Below are positions 31,060-39,115 of a DNA stretch of 47,293 nucleotides, one piece after another. How positions within the stretch are numbered: the stretch's first letter is position 1; each line of letters starts with the position of its first letter. The notes below the pieces were generated by a model, which saw nothing but the letters and a program-made list of their open reading frames with translations, had not been told where the DNA came from and ran no database searches. The position numbers were made by a program, and so were the translations under genes. Origin of the DNA: a virus. The stretch is taken from IMG/VR virus record IMGVR_UViG_3300025097_000011, positions 1-47,293 of that record. One strand, given 5' to 3'.

Positions 31060-31218
31060 ATGGCAAAAGAAAGAAGAAAGACCGATGAGAATGAGGTTAA
31101 GATTGTGACCAATGTCCATCCGTTATTTACACAAATGTTTGAGGTCTATATGCCTCAACCCACTATTCAAGAAGTGTCGGCTCTTGATGATGAGGAGAAA
31201 ACCCCAACCGAGAAGTGA
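31060..31218 (+). CDS. small protein upstream of DnaA-like gene (52 aa)
   Basis: 52 residues: MAKERRKTDENEVKIVTNVH, then PLFTQMFEVYMPQPTIQEVS and an acidic end. It starts a new transcript after the terminator at 31024, with an AT-rich leader. It is coupled to the DnaA-like gene by a GTGA overlap. It could be a replication accessory factor; this is inference. Confidence 0.6.
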   Translation: MAKERRKTDENEVKIVTNVHPLFTQMFEVYMPQPTIQEVSALDDEEKTPTEK

Positions 31219-31550
31219 ACCACAAGTTATTTTCAGCAATCGTAGAACTCGTAGGAGAGTTTACGCAGTTGGATGAAACTGAAATATTTAGTAAGTCTAG
31301 GAAGCAAACTCTAGTCGATGCTCGATATTTAATCATCTTTATATCCCGACAACTTGATATAAAATTGATTTACATTCAGCGATTTTTTAAACTTAAAGGA
31401 TTTAAGTTACATTACACTACTCTATTTCATGCCTCCAAGAGAATTGAGGCTGAGATCAAAGAGGATGAGTACATGAAAGAGATTGTGGATAGCATCCTCC
31501 TTCAGTTTGATCCTTCACGAGTAGTAAGCACAGAAGTTATTAATCAATAA
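31215..31550 (+). CDS. second DnaA-domain-IV-like protein
   Basis: 111 residues with a GTG start on the stop of the previous gene. SKSRKQTLVDARYLIIFISRQL, then FKLKGFKLHYTTLFHASKRI fits DnaA domain IV with the (A)R helix and a recognition segment, although the HSTV signature is altered to HYTTLFHA. No ATPase domain. It directly precedes the annealing-protein and exonuclease genes. It might bind the phage origin or the repeats near 33.5 kb. It is a separate gene from, and only distantly similar to, the one at 19392-19748. Confidence 0.55.
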   Translation: MNHKLFSAIVELVGEFTQLDETEIFSKSRKQTLVDARYLIIFISRQLDIKLIYIQRFFKLKGFKLHYTTLFHASKRIEAEIKEDEYMKEIVDSILLQFDPSRVVSTEVINQ

Positions 31551-31560
31551 AACCACACAC

Positions 31561-32208
31561 ATGGCAACTAAAAAACCAAGCAGTACGCTAGACCTATGGA
31601 ATGAGGTCGCTAAGACAAACCCTAAGTACACCAAGCAGGTGAAGTTCGGCTCTAGGAGTTTTACAACAATCAATGCTCAATACCAACTACTCAAAGCTAC
31701 GGAACAATTCGGGCCCATTGGAGAAGGTTGGGGAGTACAGGATGAAAAGTTCACCATTATCGTAGATAGTTTAATGGGCTATCAAGCCATCTTGTGGTAC
31801 ATGAAGGGAACCAAAAGGCACGAGTTTAATATTAACTCATCAATCACTACTCATAATAAAAGAGGAGACATTGATGATGAGTGCTTTAAGAAGGTAAGCA
31901 CAGATGCCTTAACGAAAGGACTGAGCAAGTTAGGATTCAATGCTGACATCTTTTTAGGATTATGGGATGACAACCGGTATGTGGCTCAAATGGAAAAGGA
32001 GTTCTCTAAAGACAACCAAGCCTCGAATAAGGTCTTATATACCTTAAACATCGGTGATGATAATTGGGATAACGTAGTTAAATATGTGTCTGTAAATAAG
32101 AAGCATGGCATAGAGAAATTGGCTCTAACTTTAGGCAAGAAATATAAGATAACTCCCTCTCTGAAAGCCGAACTATTAAAGTATATCAAAATGGGCAACC
32201 CATCGTGA
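31561..32208 (+). CDS. single-strand annealing protein candidate
   Basis: 215 residues. TINAQYQLLKATEQFGPIGE, then GWGVQDEKFTIIVDSLMG and DDECFKKVSTDALTKGLSKLGFNADIFLG recall phage annealing proteins of the Rad52/ERF/Sak-type (memory). Such proteins pair single strands for recombination. The immediately following RecE-like exonuclease, coupled by TGATG, is the classic partner and is the stronger argument. The C-terminal part is a helical extension. Confidence 0.55.
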   Translation: MATKKPSSTLDLWNEVAKTNPKYTKQVKFGSRSFTTINAQYQLLKATEQFGPIGEGWGVQDEKFTIIVDSLMGYQAILWYMKGTKRHEFNINSSITTHNKRGDIDDECFKKVSTDALTKGLSKLGFNADIFLGLWDDNRYVAQMEKEFSKDNQASNKVLYTLNIGDDNWDNVVKYVSVNKKHGIEKLALTLGKKYKITPSLKAELLKYIKMGNPS

Positions 32209-32966
32209 TGGCTACAGAAGAAAAGGGGAGTAGGGTAACTGAGATTATAGACAAATTGCGTGATGATAAAAATTATTATGGCAAAGAAGGACAGAGGTAT
32301 TTATCTAATAGTGATATTGGTTCACTTTTATCCGATCCCCGGTCATTCAGAAAATACTCAGATCCTACAATCCCTATGTTGATGGGCAGTTATCTTCACA
32401 CTAAGATTTTAGAACCAGAAAAACTAGATCAGTTTATGATTGTGGATGCTTCTACTAGAACCACCAAACATTATAAGATGGCTTTAGAGAGTAGTGGCGC
32501 TAATATTTTATTATTACGCAAGGAGAAAGATGACTTAGACTTTTTGTGTGATTGCGTTACAACCAATTTTGATTTTTGCGCTATGATATATGGAGAAGGA
32601 AATAAATTTGAGGAACCAGGGTTAACCACCATTCAAGATATTGTATGGAAGGGCAAAGCCGATATCCTTTCTTCTGAATGTATTGTAGATCTTAAAACGA
32701 CTGCATCAATTAGTGACTTTAGAAGGTCAGCATATAAGTATAATTACGATAGCCAAGCATGGCTCTACGGACAAATTTTTGGAGTGCCGATGAAATTTCT
32801 AGCAATAGAAAAGCGATCAGGAAGAACGGCAATATTTGAATGTACCGATGAGTTCTTAGCTAGTGGTGAACGTAAAGTTTACAATGCGCTTGATGTATAT
32901 AGGAAATTCTTTGGAGAGAATGCCTCTGAAGATGTTTCCCAATTTTATATTATTTCACAACTTTAA
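32208..32966 (+). CDS. PD-(D/E)XK exonuclease, RecE-like
   Basis: 252 residues from the ATG at 32208 (GTG at 32205 is an alternative). Motifs: YLSNSDIGSLL, GSYLHTKILEPEKL (His at the RecB-type motif), WKGKADIL (Asp), CIVDLKTTAS (D-x-K catalytic) and NYDSQAWLYGQI. These are the RecB-family motifs of phage 5'-3' exonucleases that feed annealing proteins. All acid and Lys residues are present. It is adjacent to the annealing protein and SSB-like genes. Confidence 0.8.
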   Translation: MATEEKGSRVTEIIDKLRDDKNYYGKEGQRYLSNSDIGSLLSDPRSFRKYSDPTIPMLMGSYLHTKILEPEKLDQFMIVDASTRTTKHYKMALESSGANILLLRKEKDDLDFLCDCVTTNFDFCAMIYGEGNKFEEPGLTTIQDIVWKGKADILSSECIVDLKTTASISDFRRSAYKYNYDSQAWLYGQIFGVPMKFLAIEKRSGRTAIFECTDEFLASGERKVYNALDVYRKFFGENASEDVSQFYIISQL

Positions 32967-32977
32967 ATTAAACAATT

Positions 32978-33322
32978 ATGGCATTAATGGTAGAAGTAAA
33001 ATTAGTATTAGAGGACATTGACAAAAGTAAGATGATCCCTCTTAAAAGTGGTAAGCATGGCTATATCGCTACATTTCTAGTTTCTGATGAGGTTAGTAAG
33101 TATGGAGACAATGTTTCTGGATGGGCAAAGCAATCAAAAGAGGAAAGAGAGAGCAAAGCCAAGCGAAAGTATTTTGCTAATGGCACTGCATTTTGGAGTG
33201 ATGGCAAGGTAACAATCGTAAACAAAGACAATCCCCAAGGGAAAGTAGTTTCTGATAATGTGGTAGCACCTAATCGGGAACCAGCTGCGTTTACTGAGGA
33301 GGCAGATAATCTACCATTTTAA
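32978..33322 (+). CDS. SSB-like single-strand DNA-binding protein
   Basis: 114 residues with an OB-like strand-rich N-terminal domain (VEVKLVLEDIDKSKM, then YIATFLVSDEVSKYGDNVSG) and an acidic tip ending EEADNLPF. In SSB proteins an acidic tail ending in a hydrophobic PF is the docking site for replication and repair enzymes. Gene order after the exonuclease supports this. It closes this operon at a terminator. Confidence 0.65.
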   Translation: MALMVEVKLVLEDIDKSKMIPLKSGKHGYIATFLVSDEVSKYGDNVSGWAKQSKEERESKAKRKYFANGTAFWSDGKVTIVNKDNPQGKVVSDNVVAPNREPAAFTEEADNLPF

Positions 33323-33326
33323 TTAA

Positions 33327-33381
33327 GAGGGGGAGGGGGATTTGGTTTTTAGCTATTCCTATTTTCCCCTCTCCTTTTTTT
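33327..33381 (+). terminator. rho-independent terminator after SSB-like gene
   Basis: A G-rich arm (33327-33340) pairs with CCCCTCTCC (33366-33374) with a small bulge, followed by seven T (33375-33381). Confidence 0.7.
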
Positions 33382-33470
33382 GTGTTGAATGTTGCAGATA
33401 GCCCTTATATATATTTATATATTCTTTTCTTTATTTATTACTTTTATTTTAATTCTGAAAAGGGGAAGAA

Positions 33471-33551
33471 AGTAACATAACAACATTTTGGTTGATTATC
33501 AATGAGTTGTATAACATTTTAGCAACATTGTAGCAACATAGAGTAACATAG
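33471..33551 (+). repeat. AACAT iteron-like repeats before the primase-helicase gene
   Basis: TAGCAACATTG, TAGCAACATAG and AGTAACATAG lie head to tail at 33520-33551 with an 11-base period. Further copies (AGTAACATAACAACATTTT at 33471-33489, TAACATTTT at 33512-33520) precede them. The stretch is AT-rich and has no TAnnTTTG. The gene between SSB and primase suggests an origin or operator. Confidence 0.6.
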
Positions 33552-33582
33552 CGTATCAGTTTAACACACAAAATAGAAAACA

Positions 33583-35976
33583 ATGTATGAAGTAACTATA
33601 TTCAAAAACATCAAGGATACCTCCACACCATTTCACCGATCAGTGGATATTATGCTTGAAAGAATTAAGGATGGATCTTCAAAGGATTTAATTGTAGCTA
33701 TCCGAAAAGAAAAAGACAAAGACAAACGCAACCAACTCAAACAAGACCTTCCTGCTATTTGTTTCAGTGGCACCTTCAATAAGCGAAGCGATGACTCTCT
33801 TATAAATCATAGTGGTCTTATATGCTTAGATTTTGATGGGTTCAAAACTAAAAGTGCCTTACAGGCTAAGAAAGATGAGATGGCTAAGGATCTGTATACG
33901 TTTTCCGTATTTGTATCGCCAAGTGGTAATGGCATTAAGGTCTTAGTAAAGATACCTTCTGAGGGTTCTTCTCACAAGTCTTTTTTTAAAGCACTACAAA
34001 AGTATTACGACTGCGATGAGTTCGACATAACTTGCAAGAACGTAAGTAGAGTGTGCTACGAGTCATTTGATCCTAAAATTTATATCAATGAGGACTCTGA
34101 GATATGGACTGATGAAGATGAAGAAGAATTAGTTTCTTACACGCATGAGTCCAGGGCCACCCTAAAACTCACCGATACCGATGAAACCATTAAGAGATTA
34201 AGGTTGTGGTGGGAAAAGGATTATGGGATGATACCCAAGCAACGCAATAACAACCTATTTGTGTTAGCTAAAACTCTATGCGAGTTCGGAGTAGATAAAT
34301 CGGATGCAGCGTTCATCATATTAGACTATGATCCTAACCCCAAAAATAAAGTAGAGAACAAAAATACCATTGACTCAGCCTACAAGAATATGTCTATATT
34401 CGGCACTAAGTGGTTCGAGGATACTCAGACCTTGAACTTGGTGAAGCAAAAGATGAGCAAAGGCTTATCAAAAAAGCAAGTGCGTTCCTTCCTAAAGGAG
34501 TCCGGGGTGGAGAACGCAGAGGCGATAGAGAGTGTAATCAACAGAATAGAGGAGGACTCATCCCACCACGTTTATTGGGAGAAATCTAAGAATGGTGCAG
34601 TATCAGTGGTTCATTGGAAGTTTAAAAAATTCCTTGAAGATCATGGCTATTATAAGTATGCCCCAGAAGGGAGTAAATCATACATTTTTGTTAAAGTTAC
34701 CAACAACTTAATTGAGCCTACAAGTGAAGAACAAATTAAAGATTTCGTGTTAGACTACCTTAATGAGTTGGATGATTACTCAGTATATAATTACTTTGCT
34801 GACAAAACTAGACTATTCAAAGAGGATTTCTTATCCTTCTTAGGGTGTGTAAACGTACACTTTATGTCTGATACTAAAGAGGTTGCCTATATTTACTATC
34901 AGAATTGTGCCGTTAAAATTACTCAAGATGAGATTTCTACTATTGATTACATAGATTTACCGGGCTTTGTGTGGAAAGACCATTGTTGCCCTCGCAACTT
35001 TGAAATTGTTTCTGATACCAAATGCGACTTTAGGGTATTCATGTTAAATATTTGTGGTAAAGATCTTGGTCGCTTTGACTCTTTAAAGAGTACTGTGGGG
35101 TACTTATTGCATGGATACAAGAACTTGGGTTATTCGCCAGCAGTCATATTAAATGATGAACTTATCTCTGATCATCCCGAAGGTGGTACCGGAAAAGGAT
35201 TATTTGTTAATGGGATTTCTCAACTAAAGAAGGTGGTCACCATTGATGGGAAGGCCTTTACGTTTGAAAGAAATTTCGCATATCAACTTGTGTCGGCAGA
35301 TACTCAAATCATTTGCTTTGATGATATTCGTAAAGGCTTTAGCTTTGAGAGGTTGTTCAGTATAATTACTGAGGGTATCACTGTTGAAAAGAAGAACAAG
35401 GATGCTATAAAGATACCATTTGATAGATCCCCCAAGGTAGTCCTCACCACTAACTATGCAGTGCGTGGAAAGGGGAGTTCCTATGAGAGAAGGAAATGGG
35501 AGCTGGAGTTATCTCAACACTACTCTCAGAACCATACCCCTGAGATGGATTTTGGTAGGTTATTTTTTGGAGATTGGGATAAAGAGGAGTGGCTTAGGTT
35601 TGATAACTTTATGATTGAGTGTCTACAAGGATACCTACAGACAGGTCTTGTCAAGTGTGCATGGAAAAACCTTATTGTACGCAAGTTCCGACAAGAGACT
35701 GATGACTCTTTCCACGATTGGATTACCGATAAACATAATGAGGTAATGGCTTGGAATACTACCTTACAGATGAATGAGTTATGGACTAACTTTATTGAGG
35801 AGAACCCTGATTTTGGGGCTTATGGAAAACTTAAAGTAAGCAACAAGGAATTTTATTCTTGGCTTCGTTCATTTGCTCTATTTGAAACAGGCAAAGAGGC
35901 TACTGAAGGCAGAAATAGTCAAGGCAAGTATATTATTTTTCACAAGGAAGATGTTCCTTATATAGAAACTTTTTAA
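33583..35976 (+). CDS. primase-helicase: VirE-N/BT4734-like domain plus SF3-type helicase
   Basis: 797 residues. N-terminal 190 residues fit the VirE_N/BT4734 domain: DLPAICFSGTFNKRSDDSLI, then HSGLICLDFDGF and FVSPSGNGIKVLVK, with DITCKNVSRVCYES; this domain accompanies primase-type enzymes in Bacteroidota elements. The middle (RNNNLFVLAKTLCEFGVD) resembles a primase C-terminal helical domain. The C-terminal helicase has Walker A PEGGTGKG near residue 533, Walker B IICFDDI near 576, sensor VVLTTNY and an arginine finger YERRKWELE near 633. It should prime and unwind at the phage origin. It follows the repeats at 33471-33551. Confidence 0.85.
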   Translation: MYEVTIFKNIKDTSTPFHRSVDIMLERIKDGSSKDLIVAIRKEKDKDKRNQLKQDLPAICFSGTFNKRSDDSLINHSGLICLDFDGFKTKSALQAKKDEMAKDLYTFSVFVSPSGNGIKVLVKIPSEGSSHKSFFKALQKYYDCDEFDITCKNVSRVCYESFDPKIYINEDSEIWTDEDEEELVSYTHESRATLKLTDTDETIKRLRLWWEKDYGMIPKQRNNNLFVLAKTLCEFGVDKSDAAFIILDYDPNPKNKVENKNTIDSAYKNMSIFGTKWFEDTQTLNLVKQKMSKGLSKKQVRSFLKESGVENAEAIESVINRIEEDSSHHVYWEKSKNGAVSVVHWKFKKFLEDHGYYKYAPEGSKSYIFVKVTNNLIEPTSEEQIKDFVLDYLNELDDYSVYNYFADKTRLFKEDFLSFLGCVNVHFMSDTKEVAYIYYQNCAVKITQDEISTIDYIDLPGFVWKDHCCPRNFEIVSDTKCDFRVFMLNICGKDLGRFDSLKSTVGYLLHGYKNLGYSPAVILNDELISDHPEGGTGKGLFVNGISQLKKVVTIDGKAFTFERNFAYQLVSADTQIICFDDIRKGFSFERLFSIITEGITVEKKNKDAIKIPFDRSPKVVLTTNYAVRGKGSSYERRKWELELSQHYSQNHTPEMDFGRLFFGDWDKEEWLRFDNFMIECLQGYLQTGLVKCAWKNLIVRKFRQETDDSFHDWITDKHNEVMAWNTTLQMNELWTNFIEENPDFGAYGKLKVSNKEFYSWLRSFALFETGKEATEGRNSQGKYIIFHKEDVPYIETF

Positions 35977-35977
35977 T

Positions 35978-36307
35978 ATGAAGATACAAGAAGATAAAAT
36001 AGATTTAGACGACACTACACTTATTACCTATGAGCAATATCAAAATGCTATCGCCATCAAACTTGGTTTTGAGGCTCAACAGAGGGTGGTGCTAGAAATG
36101 AACCGACCCGTTTATTCTTTAAAACGAAATGACTATGCTATATATAAAGGAGATAGTAGAGGTGATACCACCAGTAAGCACTTACGAGTTGGCAAAAAAT
36201 ATAGATTAACGTGTAGCCCTTATGGAAAATATATAGCTATTATAAATGATAACGGCAAACGAATGATTACCAAAGCGACGTATTTTATGTGTCAAACTGA
36301 AAATTAA
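35978..36307 (+). CDS. unknown protein after primase-helicase (109 aa)
   Basis: 109 residues. The N-terminal half is helical and acidic; the C-terminal half, YAIYKGDSRGDTTSKHLRVGKK then YRLTCSPYGKYIAIINDNGK, looks like an SH3-like small barrel, common in nucleic-acid-binding proteins. It starts 1 base after the primase-helicase stop. Unknown function. Confidence 0.6.
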   Translation: MKIQEDKIDLDDTTLITYEQYQNAIAIKLGFEAQQRVVLEMNRPVYSLKRNDYAIYKGDSRGDTTSKHLRVGKKYRLTCSPYGKYIAIINDNGKRMITKATYFMCQTEN

Positions 36308-36319
36308 ATTTGAAATCAA

Positions 36320-36670
36320 ATGAATTACAAAGAATACCATGGATTTACTATCCGAGAAGGATTTAATAAGTTCCACAAAGAAAACCCTCATGTCTATAGA
36401 GAGTTTGAAAAACAAGCCATGAAAGCCATCAATAAGGGAAGAACTAAGATCAGTGCTAAACTCCTTATCAATTGGATTCGATGGAATGAATTTTTAAAAA
36501 CATCAGACCAAAACTTTCGCATAAATGATGCTTATCAATCTTATTATGCCCGATATTTTGTAGAGCAGCACCCTGAACATAGGGAGTGCTTTAATTTTAG
36601 AAAGTTAAGGAATGAAGAAGAAGGACCATTTGTGGAGGCAGATGAAAATGGACAACTATATTTTTTCTAA
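36320..36670 (+). CDS. conserved phage protein with FHxxNPxVY motif (116 aa)
   Basis: 116 residues. GFNKFHKENPHVYREFEKQA, then KISAKLLINWIRWNEF, INDAYQSYYARYFVEQHPEH and FNFRKLRN are, from memory, the marks of a family widespread in phages and bacterial genomes without known function, often near recombination or replication genes. The AAATCAAATG start context is present. Confidence 0.65.
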   Translation: MNYKEYHGFTIREGFNKFHKENPHVYREFEKQAMKAINKGRTKISAKLLINWIRWNEFLKTSDQNFRINDAYQSYYARYFVEQHPEHRECFNFRKLRNEEEGPFVEADENGQLYFF

Positions 36671-36685
36671 ACTAAATTAAATCAA

Positions 36686-36976
36686 ATGAATGGAGTAAAA
36701 ATAACACTAACAGCAGGAGGTAATGTTCATTTTGGTAAGAGATGCACAGTAACCAAGGAAGATTATTCAGTAGTAATTAGTATTCCCAAGTACGTCATGT
36801 GGAGGGAGAAGAAGTACCTAATTCAAAACGTATTTCCTGATCTCACGGCAGATGAGAGGGAGTTTTTGATCAGTGGGCATACCCCCGATGAATGGGATAC
36901 CATGATGGGAGAGCCTGATGATTTTTGTGCGAACTGTGGATGTGATAGGGTAAGGTGCCTCTGTGAGATGGACTAA
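36686..36976 (+). CDS. small protein with C-terminal Cys cluster (96 aa)
   Basis: 96 residues. The N-terminus is beta-rich (ITLTAGGNVHFGKRCTVTKE), then a short helix (FPDLTADEREFLISGHTPDE), and the end reads CANCGCDRVRCLCEMD: five Cys within 13 residues, able to bind zinc. GHTPDEWDTM before it is a typical linker in phage small proteins. It ends 2 bases before the iteron-like array. Confidence 0.6.
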   Translation: MNGVKITLTAGGNVHFGKRCTVTKEDYSVVISIPKYVMWREKKYLIQNVFPDLTADEREFLISGHTPDEWDTMMGEPDDFCANCGCDRVRCLCEMD

Positions 36977-36978
36977 TA

Positions 36979-37091
36979 GTACTAAATCTGTACGGATCGT
37001 ACTAAATATGTACTAAAAAAACATTGACTTATTGACGAACATTGACCTTCGTCAAGGTATTGTACTAAAAAAGCACTAAAAAAGCACTAAA
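36979..37091 (+). repeat. GTACTAAA iteron-like array with a perfect inverted repeat
   Basis: GTACTAAA occurs at 36979-36986, 36999-37006, 37010-37017 and 37062-37069; GCACTAAA at 37073-37080 and 37084-37091. Several are spaced by 11 bases, one helical turn. In the gap lies a perfect inverted repeat, TTGACGAA (37032-37039) and TTCGTCAA (37048-37055), with an 8-base spacer. A-rich sequence follows. This is the layout of an iteron origin or a multi-site operator. Confidence 0.7.
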
Positions 37092-37114
37092 AAATAATGA
37101 TAAAGTGGAAAAAA

Positions 37115-37258
37115 ATGATTAAGAGAATATTATATAACCTGGTGGGGCGATGTAAGCCCGAAACCCATAGAGTCGAATGGAGAAAAGAATTGACTGTATA
37201 TGGCTTTAGATGGAAACGCATTCATTACCCACTACAAATTAAAGGAAATGAGATTTAG
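37115..37258 (+). CDS. possible small basic protein (47 aa) before the helicase
   Basis: 47 residues: MIKRILYNLVGRCKPETHRV, then EWRKELTVYGFRWKRIHYPL. It is basic and aromatic. It ends in the helicase start ATGAGATTTAG, an overlap of 11 bases if the helicase begins at 37248. The alternative helicase start at 37200 would overlap it by 59 bases. Confidence 0.45.
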   Translation: MIKRILYNLVGRCKPETHRVEWRKELTVYGFRWKRIHYPLQIKGNEI

Positions 37259-38492
37259 AGATTATCAAACGGAAATTGTTGCTGAAGCATCAGACATTCT
37301 CATCAAGCATGGATTGGTGTATTTAGCTATGGAGGTTAGAACAGGCAAGACCTTAACAAGTTTAGGGATTTGTGACACTATTGGGGCTAAATCGGTACTC
37401 TTTGTTACCAAAAAGAAACCAATAAAGGATATTGAATCGGATGCTTTAATGTTTAATCCAACTTATGCACTCCATATTATTAACTACGAAAGCCTTCATA
37501 AGGTTGATCCTACGTTGAAGTTTGATACCATTATTTGTGATGAGGCACATAGCATGGGGGCTTTTCCTAAGCCTAGCAAGAGAGCCAAGCAAATAAAAGA
37601 GTTGGTACGAAAGAATGGGTGTGGGATAATACTCATGTCCGGAACTCCTACCCCGGAGAGTTTTTCTCAGATGTACCACCAGATGTGGTCGCATAGAGCC
37701 AACCCTTTTGCTCATTACAAGAACTTCTACGCTTGGGCTAAAGACTATGTGAATGTAAAGCAAAAGATGATTAGTGGAAATAGAATTAATGACTATAGTG
37801 CTGGTATAGAAGAAAAGATTTTAGAAGTTATTGAGCCCTACATGATTTCTTTTACTCAGAAACAAGCAGGATTTACCTCTACCATTAAAGAGAATGTTCT
37901 TTATGTAAGTATGGATATCCAAACCCACAAGATGTGCAAGATACTACGCAAGAATAAAATAGTTAATGGTAGTGAGGAAGTTATTCTAGCGGATACCGGA
38001 GCAAAACTTATGAGCAAACTCCATCAGCTTTATAGCGGGACCGTGATATTTGAGAGTGGAAAATCTCAAGTATTGGATTGGAGTAAAGCCGACTTTATTG
38101 CTAAGGAATTTTATGACCGCAAGGTTGCCATATTTTATAAGTTTAAAGCCGAACTCCAAGCTCTACAAGATGTATACCCATCCCATAGGCTCACTACGGA
38201 TTTAGAGGAGTTTAGGACCGATCCAAAAAAAAGCATTGCACTACAGATAGTAAGTGGGAGGGAGGGCATCTCCTTAAAGGAAGCCGAGCACATCGTATAC
38301 TATAATATTGACTTTAGTGCTACTAGCTATTGGCAATCTAGAGATAGGATGACCACGCAGATGCGCCCTGAGAATGAGGTATACTGGATATTCTCGGATG
38401 GAGGGATAGAAGAAAACATTTATAAGACAGTAAATAATAAGAAAAACTATACACTGAAGCATTTTAACACGGACCTGGGAAGGTTGTTTTAA
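37248..38492 (+). CDS. SNF2-type (SF2) DNA helicase
   Basis: 414 residues from the ATG at 37248 (MRFRDYQTEIV); small phage SNF2 helicases usually begin at this LRDYQ Q-motif-like position, so the 16 extra residues from 37200 are doubtful. Motif I EVRTGKTLTS, motif II CDEAH, motif III MSGTP, motif V IVSGREGISL and motif VI SYWQSRDRMTTQMRP are all present. It remodels or unwinds DNA in replication or recombination. The VRR-NUC nuclease gene follows, a pairing seen in many phages. Confidence 0.85.
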   Translation: MRFRDYQTEIVAEASDILIKHGLVYLAMEVRTGKTLTSLGICDTIGAKSVLFVTKKKPIKDIESDALMFNPTYALHIINYESLHKVDPTLKFDTIICDEAHSMGAFPKPSKRAKQIKELVRKNGCGIILMSGTPTPESFSQMYHQMWSHRANPFAHYKNFYAWAKDYVNVKQKMISGNRINDYSAGIEEKILEVIEPYMISFTQKQAGFTSTIKENVLYVSMDIQTHKMCKILRKNKIVNGSEEVILADTGAKLMSKLHQLYSGTVIFESGKSQVLDWSKADFIAKEFYDRKVAIFYKFKAELQALQDVYPSHRLTTDLEEFRTDPKKSIALQIVSGREGISLKEAEHIVYYNIDFSATSYWQSRDRMTTQMRPENEVYWIFSDGGIEENIYKTVNNKKNYTLKHFNTDLGRLF

Positions 38493-38499
38493 AATTTCA

Positions 38500-38507
38500 T
38501 AACTTTG
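38500..38507 (+). promoter_or_regulatory. -7 box TAACTTTG 5 bases before the ATG at 38513
   Basis: TAACTTTG, then TTTTA, then ATG, in the 20-base gap after the helicase. It gives the nuclease gene a leaderless transcript. Confidence 0.6.
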
Positions 38508-38512
38508 TTTTA

Positions 38513-38752
38513 ATGACCGAACAACTACTACAAAAAAAGAGGATTAAAGAGCTGGAGAGTGAGGGTTACTATGTAATTAAGTTGATGAAAACAAACAAAA
38601 ATGGCATACCCGATTTGATTGCCATACCCCCCAATAGTGGGGTGTTGTTTTCGGAAGTTAAAAGAAAGAAAGGAATAGTTTCAGAATTACAAAAGTACAG
38701 ACTAAAAGAACTAGAAGATCATGGAATCAAAACAGAAATATACCGGGGTTAA
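38513..38752 (+). CDS. VRR-NUC nuclease (79 aa)
   Basis: 79 residues, the usual size of a stand-alone phage VRR-NUC domain. NKNGIPDLIAIPPNSGVLFSEVKRKKGIVSELQ holds the PD...ExK catalytic core (GIPD, then SEVK) and the typical SELQKYRLKELEDHG end. These enzymes cut branched or structured DNA and usually partner an SNF2 helicase, which is the gene just before. It has its own leaderless promoter and overlaps the next gene by 32 bases. Confidence 0.85.
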   Translation: MTEQLLQKKRIKELESEGYYVIKLMKTNKNGIPDLIAIPPNSGVLFSEVKRKKGIVSELQKYRLKELEDHGIKTEIYRG

Positions 38753-39095
38753 ACATCGAGTTAGAAAAGTAATTCTTTCAGGAGCTTTTTTTGACAAACT
38801 GGACCGAGAAGAAGATGCAGTAAGCGAATACATTATGACCTCATTAGCACAAATGAAAAACACAATACATGGGCATCGTTCACTAGGATTGGCTTTTCAT
38901 CTAGGAATAAAACCTAGATTTGTAGCCTTTAATTTCATTGAGCTCAATAGAGATGAAGTGAAATTAACAGAATATGATGATATATCAACTGATAGCTATT
39001 TAGATATGATTCTAGAAGGAGAACTATTGAAAACCGTATCTGAACCAGATCACAATTATTATGGGGACCATTTTAAGAATGATTTACCTTTTTAA
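38721..39095 (+). CDS. unknown replication-region protein with SSB-like DLPF tail (124 aa)
   Basis: 124 residues. The body has helical and strand segments (VRKVILSGAFFDKLDREEDA, then SLGLAFHLGIKPRFVAFNFI) and no named family. The end, YYGDHFKNDLPF, copies the acidic D-L-P-F tip of SSB proteins and of the SSB-like protein at 32978-33322 (DNLPF). It may dock on the same partner enzymes. Confidence 0.6.
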   Translation: MESKQKYTGVKHRVRKVILSGAFFDKLDREEDAVSEYIMTSLAQMKNTIHGHRSLGLAFHLGIKPRFVAFNFIELNRDEVKLTEYDDISTDSYLDMILEGELLKTVSEPDHNYYGDHFKNDLPF

Positions 39096-39115
39096 CTAAA
39101 CTAAACTAACTAACT

